Shown one piece after another: positions 17,928-26,566 of a stretch of DNA of 64,000 nt (within the stretch, counting starts at the first letter, position 1; every line of letters starts with the position of its first letter). The notes under the pieces are model-generated. The model saw nothing but the letters and a program-made list of their open reading frames with translations. It did not search any database and had not been told where the DNA came from. Source of the DNA: Nioella sediminis. GTDB lineage: Bacteria > Pseudomonadota > Alphaproteobacteria > Rhodobacterales > Rhodobacteraceae. The position numbers and the translations under genes were made by a program. The stretch covers positions 18,696-82,695 of the forward strand of contig NZ_MNBL01000054.1 in assembly GCF_001879695.1 (NCBI RefSeq), written 5' to 3'.

Positions 17928-18649
17928 GCCTTCACCGCACCGAAACGGCGGTCACGCTGGCCGTAGCGGGCCAGAACCCTGGCAAATTCCTCGGACGAGA
18001 AATCGGGCCAGAGCGTGTCGATGAATTCATATTCCGCATAGGCCGACTGCCAGAGCAGGAAGTTGGAGATCCGCGCCTCTCCGCTGGTGCGGATCACCAG
18101 ATCGGGGTCGGGCAGGTAACACGTATCGAGGTAGCGCGGCAGGGTTTCGCCATCGACATCCTCGGGCTTCAGCTTACCCGCCGCCACATCCTGCGCCAGC
18201 CGTTTTGTAGCGCGCGCCACCTCGTCCCGGCCGCCATAGTTCAGCGCAATGGTCAGGTTCACCCCGGTGTTTTCGGCGGTCAGCAGTTCCAGGTTGTCCA
18301 TCATGTCCTGAAGCCGCGGCTCCAGCCGGACCCGGTCGCCGATGAAGCGAACGCGCACGTTCTTGGCGTGCAATTCCTGCGCCTTGTTGGTGATGAAGCG
18401 CTTGAACAGCCGCATCAGCCCGGCAACTTCGGTCTGGGTGCGTTTCCAGTTCTCGGTCGAAAAGGCAAAGATCGTCAGGTACTTGACGCCAAGAGGTGTG
18501 CAGGCTTCAACAATTTCCTGCACGCGGCGCGCCCCGGCATGGTGGCCCACCAGACGCGGGCGACCGCGCTGCTTGGCCCACCGTCCGTTGCCATCCATGA
18601 TGATCGCCACATGGCGCGGGGTGTTGCTTGACTGGTCCTTCGGGGCCAT
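17924..18649 (-). CDS. uppS: Isoprenyl (undecaprenyl) diphosphate synthase
   Basis: A 241-residue cis-prenyltransferase that makes the C55 carrier lipid for peptidoglycan and other glycans, including those of the polysaccharide genes later in this window. The catalytic P-loop HVAIIMDGNGRWAK holds the essential aspartate (residue 19). Further motifs are GHHAGARRVQ, TIFAFSTENW, NYGGRDE and DLVIRTSGEARISNF. The ATG at 18649 (MAPKDQSS) has a GGGGAAGG ribosome-binding sequence; an upstream codon at 18673 would add eight residues without family support. Confidence 0.97.
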   Translation of the reverse strand: MAPKDQSSNTPRHVAIIMDGNGRWAKQRGRPRLVGHHAGARRVQEIVEACTPLGVKYLTIFAFSTENWKRTQTEVAGLMRLFKRFITNKAQELHAKNVRVRFIGDRVRLEPRLQDMMDNLELLTAENTGVNLTIALNYGGRDEVARATKRLAQDVAAGKLKPEDVDGETLPRYLDTCYLPDPDLVIRTSGEARISNFLLWQSAYAEYEFIDTLWPDFSSEEFARVLARYGQRDRRFGAVKA

Positions 18650-18681
18650 CGGCCTTCCCCACCGGGCGATCACACAGGTCC

Positions 18682-19248
18682 TCAGACCTGCATGATCTCT
18701 TCCTGTTTCGTCGCGAGAAAGGCGTCAACCTTGGCGATATGGGCGTCGGTGAGATCCTGCACTTCGCTTTCCCATAGCTTCTGGTCATCCTCGGACATGC
18801 CGTCGGCCTTGGCCTTCTTGATCTGATCCATGCCGTCGCGGCGCACATTGCGGATCGCAACGCGGGCGTGCTCGGCATAGTTTCCGGCCACCTTGGTCAG
18901 TTCGCGGCGACGTTCCTCGTTCAATTCCGGGATCGGCAGCATGATGATGGTGCCGTTCATCTGCGGATTGATGCCAAGGCCGCTTTCGCGAATGGCCTTT
19001 TCCACCTTGTTCACCATCGACTTGTCCCAGACATTGATGGTGACCATGCGCGGTTCGGGCACGTTCACCGTGCCCACCTGGTTGATCGGGGTCATCTGGC
19101 CATAGGCCTCGACCTGCACCGGCTCCAGCATCGAGGCCGAGGCCCGGCCCGTGCGCAGCGATGCGAATTCCGTTCTGAGGGACGCCAGCGCGCCGTCCAT
19201 CCGGCGGCTCAGATCGTCCAGATCAATCTCGATATCGTCCTCGGACAT
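18682..19248 (-). CDS. frr: Ribosome recycling factor
   Basis: A 188-residue protein that, with EF-G, splits post-termination ribosomes. It has the two-domain RRF layout: a helical arm ([21 protein letters not shown] at the start and a long charged C-terminal helix) and the small beta domain ([25 protein letters not shown]). The conserved basic residues appear in the RTGRAS segment. Its gene sits between pyrH and uppS, the order seen in most proteobacteria. The predicted length is the family norm (about 185). Confidence 0.97.
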   Translation of the reverse strand: MSEDDIEIDLDDLSRRMDGALASLRTEFASLRTGRASASMLEPVQVEAYGQMTPINQVGTVNVPEPRMVTINVWDKSMVNKVEKAIRESGLGINPQMNGTIIMLPIPELNEERRRELTKVAGNYAEHARVAIRNVRRDGMDQIKKAKADGMSEDDQKLWESEVQDLTDAHIAKVDAFLATKQEEIMQV

Positions 19249-19295
19249 GCCCGTTACTCCGTCAGGTCTTGATCGTTAAGGGGGTTCTACCGCGT

Positions 19296-20024
19296 TCACT
19301 GCACCTTTGTATAGGTGCCTTCCCCGGCGAGGATGCCTTTGAAGCCGCCGGGCTCATCGAGGCTGAAGACGATGATCGGCATGTCATTCTCGCGCGCGAG
19401 CGCGATGGCCGAGGCATCCATGACCCCCAGATGCTGCGCCAGCACGTCGTCATAAGAGATCGTGTCGTAGCGCGTGGCGTCGTCATGCTTGACCGGGTCC
19501 TTGTCATAGACGCCGTCCACCTTGGTGCCCTTGAAAATCGCCTGGCAGTTCATCTCGTTGGCGCGCAGCGTCGCGGCGGTATCCGTCGTGAAATAGGGGT
19601 TGCCGGTGCCGGCGGCGAAGATCACCACGCGCTTTTTCTCAAGGTGGCGCACGGCGCGGCGGCGGATGTAAGGCTCGCAGACCTGATCCATGGGAATGGC
19701 GCTGATCACACGGGTATGGATGCCGAGTTTCTCCAACGCGCCCTGCATGGCCAGCGCGTTCATGACCGTGGCCAGCATCCCCATGTAGTCGGCCGTTGCC
19801 CGCTCCATCCCCTGGGCGCTGCCCTGCAGGCCCCGAAAGATATTGCCGCCACCGATGACCATGCAGATCTCGACCCCCATGGAATGCACCGACTGCACTT
19901 CCTTGGCGATGCGTTCGACGGTTGGCGGGTGCAGCCCGTATCCCTGATCGCCCATCAGCGCCTCTCCCGAGATTTTTAGCATGACGCGGGAATAGGCGGG
20001 TGCGTGCGCGGTATCGGAGGGCAT
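19296..20024 (-). CDS. pyrH: UMP kinase
   Basis: A 242-residue amino-acid-kinase-fold enzyme that phosphorylates UMP to UDP. The N-terminal ATP site is [14 protein letters not shown], the phosphate-binding loop [10 protein letters not shown] and the UMP site [24 protein letters not shown] motif near the C-terminus is diagnostic. The start at 20024 (MPSDTAHAP) has AAGGAT 6 bases upstream; a longer frame to 20135 would add 37 unsupported residues. It heads the long minus-strand envelope run and is divergent from miaA. Confidence 0.96.
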   Translation of the reverse strand: MPSDTAHAPAYSRVMLKISGEALMGDQGYGLHPPTVERIAKEVQSVHSMGVEICMVIGGGNIFRGLQGSAQGMERATADYMGMLATVMNALAMQGALEKLGIHTRVISAIPMDQVCEPYIRRRAVRHLEKKRVVIFAAGTGNPYFTTDTAATLRANEMNCQAIFKGTKVDGVYDKDPVKHDDATRYDTISYDDVLAQHLGVMDASAIALARENDMPIIVFSLDEPGGFKGILAGEGTYTKVQ

Positions 20025-20186
20025 GGCGAATCCTTGATTGGTCTGGGCATGGCTGGCGCAAGGGGCAGCACCAGTTTGGGCTGCTTTGCGACCGGGGGCA
20101 ACATGGCCTAAATAACAGGCAGGTTCAACGGGCAATCAGCCCTGCCTTGAAACCGGAAAGCGACATCAGGAACGGCGTGTAGAGCA

Positions 20187-21059
20187 TTGATAAACATAAA
20201 TTCCCTCTCCGCTGAAAAGCCGATTCTGATTGCCGGACCAACCGCATCGGGCAAAACCGCGCTGGCGCTGGAAATCGCTGCGCGTCAAGGCGGACGGATT
20301 ATCAATGCCGATGCGTTGCAGGTCTATGACGGCTGGCGTGTCCTGACCGCACGCCCTTCCCCCGAAGAGGAAGCCGCCGCACCGCATGCCCTGTTCGGTC
20401 ATGTGCCGTTCGATGCCGAGTACTCGACAGGCCATTGGCTGCGCGAGGCGGCTGCGCTGCTGTGGCAGGGGCCGCGCCCGATCATCGTGGGCGGCACCGG
20501 GCTTTATTTCACCGCCCTGACCGAAGGGCTGGCCGATATTCCCGCCACCCCGCCCGAGATCAGGGCAGAGGCCGACGCAATGACGGCAGAGGCCATGCTG
20601 GCGGAGCTTGACCGCGAGGACCCAGAGATTGCCAACCGGATCGACCGGCAAAACCCGATGCGCATTCAACGGGCCTGGGAAGTGCTGCGCGCCACCGGGC
20701 GGCCGCTCTCCGCCTGGCAAGCCGAGACACCGGCGCCCGTGCTACCGCTTTCAAGGACGCAGCCCCTGCTGCTGGACGCAGACCGCGATTGGCTGGCAGA
20801 GCGAATCGAGCGGCGCTTCGACCTGATGCTGGCGGGCGGTGCACTGGAGGAGGCCCGCGCGCTTGAACCGGTCTGGCACCGCGCGGCGGGCGCAAAGAAG
20901 GCCATTGGCGGGCCAGAGCTGATTGCCGTCCTTCGCGGAGAGATGACTCTGCAACAGGCACGCGAAGCCGCCATCATCGGCAGTCGCCAATACGCCAAGC
21001 GGCAGCGCACCTGGTTCCGGGCCCGGATGGGCAACTGGCAGGCGATCCCCCTGCCCTGA
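20187..21059 (+). CDS. miaA: tRNA dimethylallyltransferase
   Basis: A 290-residue enzyme that adds a dimethylallyl group to A37 of tRNAs reading UNN codons. The P-loop GPTASGKT is at residues 17-24, followed by [12 protein letters not shown] (DSxQ-like substrate motif, here DALQ) and VGGTGLYF. The C-terminal region has [11 protein letters not shown] and the [13 protein letters not shown] tRNA-binding block. The best start is a TTG at 20187, since no ATG or GTG lies in frame between the upstream stop and the P-loop. A recognisable ribosome-binding site is weak (AGGA 15 bases upstream), so the exact start is uncertain. Confidence 0.92.
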   Translation: MININSLSAEKPILIAGPTASGKTALALEIAARQGGRIINADALQVYDGWRVLTARPSPEEEAAAPHALFGHVPFDAEYSTGHWLREAAALLWQGPRPIIVGGTGLYFTALTEGLADIPATPPEIRAEADAMTAEAMLAELDREDPEIANRIDRQNPMRIQRAWEVLRATGRPLSAWQAETPAPVLPLSRTQPLLLDADRDWLAERIERRFDLMLAGGALEEARALEPVWHRAAGAKKAIGGPELIAVLRGEMTLQQAREAAIIGSRQYAKRQRTWFRARMGNWQAIPLP

Positions 21060-21128
21060 CCCGGGCCAGAAGCGATTTCACCACGAGATCACTTTCCTTG
21101 CTGCGCTTCTGCGCCTAGGCTCCGCGCC

Positions 21129-21935
21129 ATGACACAGGTGTATCGCGTCACATCGCTGGCCAAACTGCGCAGCGCTGCTCCTTGGCGGCATGCGACCCTG
21201 CATTCGCATCCGCGACCGCAGCTTTTCTGGTTCACGCGCGGCCAGGGCCGGTTTTCCATCGGGGCGGTGACGCGGGGCTACGGGCCAAATACAGCGGTCT
21301 TCATCCCGGCCTCGACGATCTTGTCGCTGGAGATTTCCGGCCAGGTCCAGGGCGAGCTTCTGGAATTGCCGCTGGACCCGTCTCTGAACCTGCCGACCGT
21401 TCCGTTCCACATCCGGGTGACGAGCGTCGAGGCGCAGTCACAGTTTTCGGGCTATCTCGACAAGATCGAGCAGGAAATCGCGGCCCATGCGGCTGCACGG
21501 GACGAAGCCCTTCGCGCCTATGGGTTGTTGGTATCGGTCTGGATCGCCCGTCAGTTGACCATCCATGACGGCAGCATCCTGCGCGACCGGACCCATGTTC
21601 TGGCCGAGAAATATGCAGCCCTCGTCGAACGCGGGTTTCGCAGTGGCAAAGGGGTCGCGGATTACGCGGAACAGCTCGGGGTGACGCCGACACATCTGTC
21701 GCGCATCTGCCGCGATGCTTCGGGCCGCCCGGCCCTGGCCATTCTGCAGGAACGCATTGTCCACGAAGCCTGCAAGATGCTGGTCGATTCCGACATGGCC
21801 GCGCGCGATATCGCCTCGGAACTCGGGTTTTCCTCCGCCGCATATTTCACGCGCGCGTTCTCGAAACTGACCGGGCGAACCCCGTCGGAGTTCCGAAAGC
21901 TTCCCCCGGCTCAACAGATTCTCGTGACCGGCTGA
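21129..21935 (+). CDS. AraC family transcriptional regulator
   Basis: A 268-residue regulator. The N-terminal cupin-like sensor part has HATLHSHPRPQLFWFTRGQG, with histidines typical of AraC ligand-binding barrels. The C-terminal 100 residues form the double HTH: VADYAEQLGVTPTHLSRICRD and MAARDIASELGFSSAAYFTRA, ending in TGRTPSEFRK. It lies just upstream of the ABC importer on the same strand, and a pair of 8-base direct repeats is in the intervening region, so it is the likely regulator of that importer. The ligand is unknown; a cargo of the transporter is the natural guess. Confidence 0.9.
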   Translation: MTQVYRVTSLAKLRSAAPWRHATLHSHPRPQLFWFTRGQGRFSIGAVTRGYGPNTAVFIPASTILSLEISGQVQGELLELPLDPSLNLPTVPFHIRVTSVEAQSQFSGYLDKIEQEIAAHAAARDEALRAYGLLVSVWIARQLTIHDGSILRDRTHVLAEKYAALVERGFRSGKGVADYAEQLGVTPTHLSRICRDASGRPALAILQERIVHEACKMLVDSDMAARDIASELGFSSAAYFTRAFSKLTGRTPSEFRKLPPAQQILVTG

Positions 21936-21987
21936 CCTGTCGCCCTTTCGGCAATGCTGCAGGTGCATGCGGGCGATCGCAAAGCAT

Positions 21988-22078
21988 ATGTCGCATTTCA
22001 ACATTCCGCATGTCGCAAAATGACAAAAAAAGTCATGGCCGCACCATTGACGGGTGGCAGGGAAAGGTGCGGTAATGA
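21988..22078 (+). promoter_or_regulatory. Candidate AraC-type operator and promoter of the ABC importer
   Basis: ATGTCGCA occurs twice as direct repeats (21988-21995 and 22010-22017), 22 bp apart, close to two helical turns as is common for AraC-family sites. An inverted repeat ATGAC/GTCAT around seven A residues follows (22020-22036). A TTGACG at 22047-22052 could be the -35 of a promoter with a weak -10 near 22071-22078. Binding is inferred from pattern only. Confidence 0.45.
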
Positions 22079-22162
22079 TCGCTGTAACTCATCTTCGGGA
22101 TCGGCTGCTCTCCGACCTGAAGACGGGCAAAGAAGATAAGAGTGTGTCACAGGGAGACGACA

Positions 22163-23803
22163 ATGACGCAACAATCCACCTCTTTCCTCAAAACGCATCC
22201 CGCAGCGGAAATGTATGCAGAGGAATACAAAAAAGGCCAGATGAGCCGCCGCGAATTCCTGACCCGTGCCTCGGCACTCGGGGTCGGAACCGTCGCCGCC
22301 TATTCGATGATCGGCCTGTCGCCGGCTCAGGCCGACGGCCATATGGCAACCCCGTCCATGGGCGGCACCCTGCGTATCCAGCAGACCGTGCGTCCGGGCA
22401 AGGACCCGCGTTCCTACGACTGGTCGGAACTGGGCAACATGTCCCGCGGCCTGACCGAGTACCTCGTGGAATACAACCGCGACGGGTCCTTCACCGGCCG
22501 CCTGCTGGAAAGCTGGGAAGCCAACGCAGACGCAACCCAGTACACCCTGCATGTGCGTCAGGGCGTGACCTGGAATAACGGCGATGCTTTCGACGCTGAA
22601 GACGTGGCCGCGAACTTCCGCGGCTGGTGCGACAGCTCGGTCGAGGGTAACTCGATGGCATCCCGCATGGGCGGCCTGGTCGACCCCGACACCGGCATGG
22701 CCCGCGAGGGCGGCATCGTTGTCGTCGACAGCCACACCGTGCAGCTCAACCTGCCCTCGGGCGACATCTCGATCATCGCAGGCGTGGCGGACTACCCTTC
22801 GGCCGTTCAGCACCGCGACCTGATCGGTCAGGACCCGCTGGTTCACGGCGTGGGCACCGGCGCTTACATGCTGGAAAGCCACGAAGTGGGCGTGGGCGCT
22901 GTCTGGGTCAAGAACCCCAACCACACCTACTGGGGCAATGCCTATCTCGACCGCGTCGAATTCGTTGACCTCGGCACCGATCCGGCGGCCTGGCTGTCCG
23001 GCGCGGAAGCCGAAGAATTCGACATGACCTACGAGACCACCGGTGACTTCATCGACATCTTCCAGGCCATCGGCTGGGAAACCTCGGAAGCCACCACAGC
23101 GGCCACGCTGGTCATCCGCATGAACCAGGACAACGCCCCCTATGACAACGCGATGGTGCGTCAGGCCGTGAACATGGCTGTCGATCCGTCCGTGGTTCTG
23201 GAACTGGGTTATGCTGGTCGCGGGACGCTTGCGGAAAACCATCATGTCTGCCCGATCCACCCGGAATATGCGGAACTGCCCGCACGCACCGTGGACAAGG
23301 ACGCCGCATATGCGCTGCTCCAGGAATCGGGCCACGCGGACCACGTGTTCGAGATCGTGTCGCTTGACGCGGGCTTCGAGCGGGACTCGACCGACGCCCT
23401 CGCCGCGCAGCTGCGGGACGCAGGCTTCAACGTCGATCGCCGCGTGATCCCGGGCTCGACCTTCTGGAACGATTGGGCAAGCTACCCGTTCTCCTCCACC
23501 ACCTGGAACCACCGCGAACTGGGTGTCATGGTGCTGAACCTGGCCTATCGCTCGGGTGTGCCGTGGAACGAGACCGCCTATTCGAACCCGACCTTCGATG
23601 ACCTGCTGACCCAGGCCAGCGGTATCCCGGACGCCGATGCGCGCCGTGAAATCATGGCCCAGATCGAGCAGATCATGCAGGACGATGCGGTTGTGAACCA
23701 GTCCTACTGGCGCTCGCTCTATCGCAGCTACGTGCCGGGTCTGGTCAATGCAGACATGCATCCCAAGTTCGAGATCAACATCCACCACATCGGTTGGGCG
23801 TAA
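22163..23803 (+). CDS. ABC transporter substrate-binding protein (peptide/opine/nickel type, SBP_bac_5)
   Basis: A 546-residue periplasmic binding protein. The N-terminus carries a twin-arginine signal: [16 protein letters not shown], then a hydrophobic stretch ending AQADGHM. It lies about 36 residues in, after a short cytoplasmic lead. The mature part has the family blocks [20 protein letters not shown] and the [16 protein letters not shown] segment. The Tat signal suggests export in folded form. The start at 22163 has GGGAG 5-9 bases upstream. A strong terminator follows at 23815-23843, which should make this gene more highly expressed than the permease genes. The substrate is not identifiable from sequence. 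Confidence 0.92.
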   Translation: MTQQSTSFLKTHPAAEMYAEEYKKGQMSRREFLTRASALGVGTVAAYSMIGLSPAQADGHMATPSMGGTLRIQQTVRPGKDPRSYDWSELGNMSRGLTEYLVEYNRDGSFTGRLLESWEANADATQYTLHVRQGVTWNNGDAFDAEDVAANFRGWCDSSVEGNSMASRMGGLVDPDTGMAREGGIVVVDSHTVQLNLPSGDISIIAGVADYPSAVQHRDLIGQDPLVHGVGTGAYMLESHEVGVGAVWVKNPNHTYWGNAYLDRVEFVDLGTDPAAWLSGAEAEEFDMTYETTGDFIDIFQAIGWETSEATTAATLVIRMNQDNAPYDNAMVRQAVNMAVDPSVVLELGYAGRGTLAENHHVCPIHPEYAELPARTVDKDAAYALLQESGHADHVFEIVSLDAGFERDSTDALAAQLRDAGFNVDRRVIPGSTFWNDWASYPFSSTTWNHRELGVMVLNLAYRSGVPWNETAYSNPTFDDLLTQASGIPDADARREIMAQIEQIMQDDAVVNQSYWRSLYRSYVPGLVNADMHPKFEINIHHIGWA

Positions 23804-23814
23804 TGTGATCTTTG

Positions 23815-23843
23815 GGGCGGCGATGTGAATCGCCGCCCTTTTT
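23815..23843 (+). terminator. Rho-independent terminator/attenuator after the binding-protein gene
   Basis: A 9-bp stem (23815-23823 with 23830-23838; arms GGGCGGCGA and TCGCCGCCC, loop TGTGAA) is followed by five T residues. It sits 12 bases after the binding-protein stop codon and before the permease genes. Partial read-through here would set a high binding-protein to permease ratio. Confidence 0.8.
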
Positions 23844-23945
23844 GCCTGCTGATACGGGGGTGGTCAGCACGACCATGCCTGTGCCCAACGGTTCACCAAG
23901 AAACCGGCCAACCCGCCTCAGGCGGCACTAGCGACAGGGAAACCC

Positions 23946-25031
23946 ATGGGACTCTTCATTCTACGCCGGCTCGGCGTCATGATCCTGACCGCGCTTTGCC
24001 TCACATTCGTGGTCTTCTTCCTCACCAATCTCGGCCCCAACCTCGAAAAGCTTGCCAAGACGCAGGGCAACGCCCGTATGACGGACGCAGAGGTTGTGCA
24101 GTGGCTCGACAATCGCGGCTACAGCCGCCCGCTGCTGGTGCGCTATGGCGAATGGCTCGGCGTGGCGCCGGGCTGGACGCGGGTTGCCCCCGACGGAACC
24201 GAGACCGGGCGCTGTGTCGAACCGGGTGGAACCATCGCGGAATCGCCCACTTTCTGCGGGGTGTTCCAGGGGGATCTTGGCTATTCCACCGTCTCCGCCG
24301 ATGATGTGTCCAATGTTGTTGGCGGTCGCCTGGCGCTGACCGGCTGGCTGATGTTGCTGGCCTTCTCGGTCATGGTGCCCGCCGCGCTGATTGTCGGCAT
24401 CCTCGCCGGGATGCGCGAAGGCAGTCGACTTGACCGTAGCCTTTCCACCTTCTCCATCGCGTCAACCGCGACGCCTGAATACGTGTCCGGGGTGATCTTC
24501 ATCATCCTTCTTGCCTCCTCCACCTCGGGCCTGTCGCCGTGGCTGGCGGAAAACGGCTGGATCGACGGGCGCACCTTGTTCCTTGGCTCGGCCCGGTCGG
24601 CAATGAATGACATCACCTTCTGGAACTTCACCCTGCCGGTGATCACCATCGCGCTTTACGGCATGGGCTACATCGCCCGGATGACCCGCGCCTCGATGGC
24701 CGAGGTCATGACGGCGCAATACATCCGTACCGCGCGCCTCAAGGGTGTCAGCTTCCGCAACATCGTGCTGAAGCATGCGCTTCGGAACGCGCTGATCGCG
24801 CCCTTCACCGTCATCATGTTGCAGATCCCATGGCTGCTGACCGGTGTGGTGATCGTCGAGACGCTCTTCAACTACAATGGCTTCGGCTGGACGCTGGTTG
24901 AAGCGGCGGGGAACAATGACATCGAAATGCTGCTGACCTGCTCGGTCGTGGCTGTCTTCGTGGTTCTGCTGACGCAGCTGATTTCAGATATCGGCTATGT
25001 CTACCTGAACCCGCGTATCCGCATCTCGTAA
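23946..25031 (+). CDS. ABC transporter permease (DppB-type)
   Basis: A 361-residue inner-membrane permease of the dipeptide/oligopeptide family. It starts with the usual FILRRLGVMILTALCLTFVVFFL helix region (residues 3-27), has a periplasmic loop with two cysteines (residues 83 and 98), then a block of five further helices. The EAA loop that contacts the ATPase is QYIRTARLKGVSFRNIVLKH. It precedes the second permease by 13 bases. The periplasmic loop between helix 1 and helix 2 (residues about 30-115) is longer than usual for DppB. Confidence 0.92.
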   Translation: MGLFILRRLGVMILTALCLTFVVFFLTNLGPNLEKLAKTQGNARMTDAEVVQWLDNRGYSRPLLVRYGEWLGVAPGWTRVAPDGTETGRCVEPGGTIAESPTFCGVFQGDLGYSTVSADDVSNVVGGRLALTGWLMLLAFSVMVPAALIVGILAGMREGSRLDRSLSTFSIASTATPEYVSGVIFIILLASSTSGLSPWLAENGWIDGRTLFLGSARSAMNDITFWNFTLPVITIALYGMGYIARMTRASMAEVMTAQYIRTARLKGVSFRNIVLKHALRNALIAPFTVIMLQIPWLLTGVVIVETLFNYNGFGWTLVEAAGNNDIEMLLTCSVVAVFVVLLTQLISDIGYVYLNPRIRIS

Positions 25032-25044
25032 GGAGGACCGAGCA

Positions 25045-26562
25045 ATGGAACAGCTTACCTGGACCGGGACCCTCGGGACCTTCCTGAACCCCATCATGCT
25101 GTGGGCGGTCTATGCCTTCTTCGCAGCTTTCGTCATCAACCTCGGCATGTCCCTGATCGGCATGCGGCAGGCCGACCCGATCGTGAATCCCGATCACACG
25201 ATCAGCTACCAGTATGGGCCTGTCGATTATGCGCTGCTGGTCATGAAATACGCGGTCTTCGTGTTCCTCGGGGCGTTCGTCGTGCATATCATCGGCGGCA
25301 TCGTCCAGCCGAGTCACGAAGCACGGGGCATCATCGGCGGACTTGGCGCGCGCTTCCTGCCCGTCTGGATCGCGCTGATCGTGTCTTTCGTGCTGTCGAT
25401 CCGCTTCAAGCGGCGGCTTGGCCTTTATGGCAAGCTCTTCGACAACCTCATTGGCATGATCGGCTTTGGCCTGGCGATGTTCTGGCTGTTTACCGCCATC
25501 TTCGCCCCGATGATCGCCACTCATGGCGCCATCGACCAGGTGGCATCCATGCGCAACGCGGTGCCCGGATCGGCCGTGTCCGGCGGGGATGAGGGCCTGT
25601 TTGCCTACTACCTTCTGGGCGGTGACAACCTGGGCCGCGACGTGTTCAGCCGGATGATCTTCGGGGCGCGCGAGGTTCTGACCATCGCCCCTGCCGCGAC
25701 GCTCTTCGCCTTCATGGTGGGGATCACGCTCGGCCTGCCTGCAGGCTATATGGGTGGTCGGTTCGACACGCTGATCACCTTCGTGGCCAACCTCGTTCTG
25801 GCCTTCCCGGTGATCCTGCTCTTCTACCTGCTGGTGACACCCGAGATCGTCGAGGCCGGGGTGCCGGTCTATATGGCGGCGGTGCTGTTCATCCTGCCGG
25901 TGGCCTTTGTCTGGGTGCTGCTCTATTCGCGCTACCGCGCGCAGCCGAGCATCATCAAATGGGTTGCGGTCCCGATCACGCTGGTGCTGCTGCTGCTCTA
26001 TCTGGGCACGGTGTTCCAGTTCGATCCCTTCGTGTGGCTTGCCACGTCGTTCATCGGCTATCTCAATCAGGGCAACCCGGTTGCGGAGTGGATGGCAACG
26101 ACGCAGGGCGAATATGAGCCACTGATCGGCATCCCGATCGACGGCAACCTGCTGATCGTCTTCGTGTCGGTGGTCTTCGTGAACAGCCCCACGGTGTTCC
26201 GTATCGTTCGCGGCCTCGTTCTGGATATCAAGACGCGGGACTACGTGGCTGCGGCCCAGACCCGTGGTGAAGGCCCGTGGTACATCATGCTGTGGGAGAT
26301 TCTGCCCAATGCGCGGGGTCCGCTGATCGTCGATTTCTGTCTGCGCATCGGCTACACCACGATCCTTCTGGGGACCCTGGGTTTCTTCGGCCTCGGTGTT
26401 GACCCGGAAAGCGCCAACTGGGGCTCGACGATCAACGAGGGCCGGGCGCTTCTGCGGCTCTACCCACATCCGCCCCTGCCCCCGGCGCTGGCCCTTATGA
26501 CGCTGGTGCTTGGCCTTAACCTGCTGGCCGATGGCCTGCGTGAAGAAAGCCTGAAGGACTGA
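25045..26562 (+). CDS. ABC transporter permease (DppC-type) with extra membrane segments
   Basis: A 505-residue permease, against about 280-310 for ordinary DppC proteins. The usual DppC parts are visible: a first helix GMIGFGLAMFWLFTAIFAP (about 140-158), a core (TIAPAATLFAFMVGITLGLPAGYMGG), the EAA loop RDYVAAAQTRGEGPWYIMLW and a C-terminal LGTLGFFGLGVDPESANWG. Two additions stand out. One is an N-terminal extension of about 135 residues with three hydrophobic helices. The other is an insert of about 75 residues before the EAA region with two hydrophobic helices and a soluble loop (about 270-350). It has a strong AGGAGG upstream and is coupled with the ATPase gene 4 bases downstream. Confidence 0.9.
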   Translation: MEQLTWTGTLGTFLNPIMLWAVYAFFAAFVINLGMSLIGMRQADPIVNPDHTISYQYGPVDYALLVMKYAVFVFLGAFVVHIIGGIVQPSHEARGIIGGLGARFLPVWIALIVSFVLSIRFKRRLGLYGKLFDNLIGMIGFGLAMFWLFTAIFAPMIATHGAIDQVASMRNAVPGSAVSGGDEGLFAYYLLGGDNLGRDVFSRMIFGAREVLTIAPAATLFAFMVGITLGLPAGYMGGRFDTLITFVANLVLAFPVILLFYLLVTPEIVEAGVPVYMAAVLFILPVAFVWVLLYSRYRAQPSIIKWVAVPITLVLLLLYLGTVFQFDPFVWLATSFIGYLNQGNPVAEWMATTQGEYEPLIGIPIDGNLLIVFVSVVFVNSPTVFRIVRGLVLDIKTRDYVAAAQTRGEGPWYIMLWEILPNARGPLIVDFCLRIGYTTILLGTLGFFGLGVDPESANWGSTINEGRALLRLYPHPPLPPALALMTLVLGLNLLADGLREESLKD

Positions 26563-26566
26563 TCCC

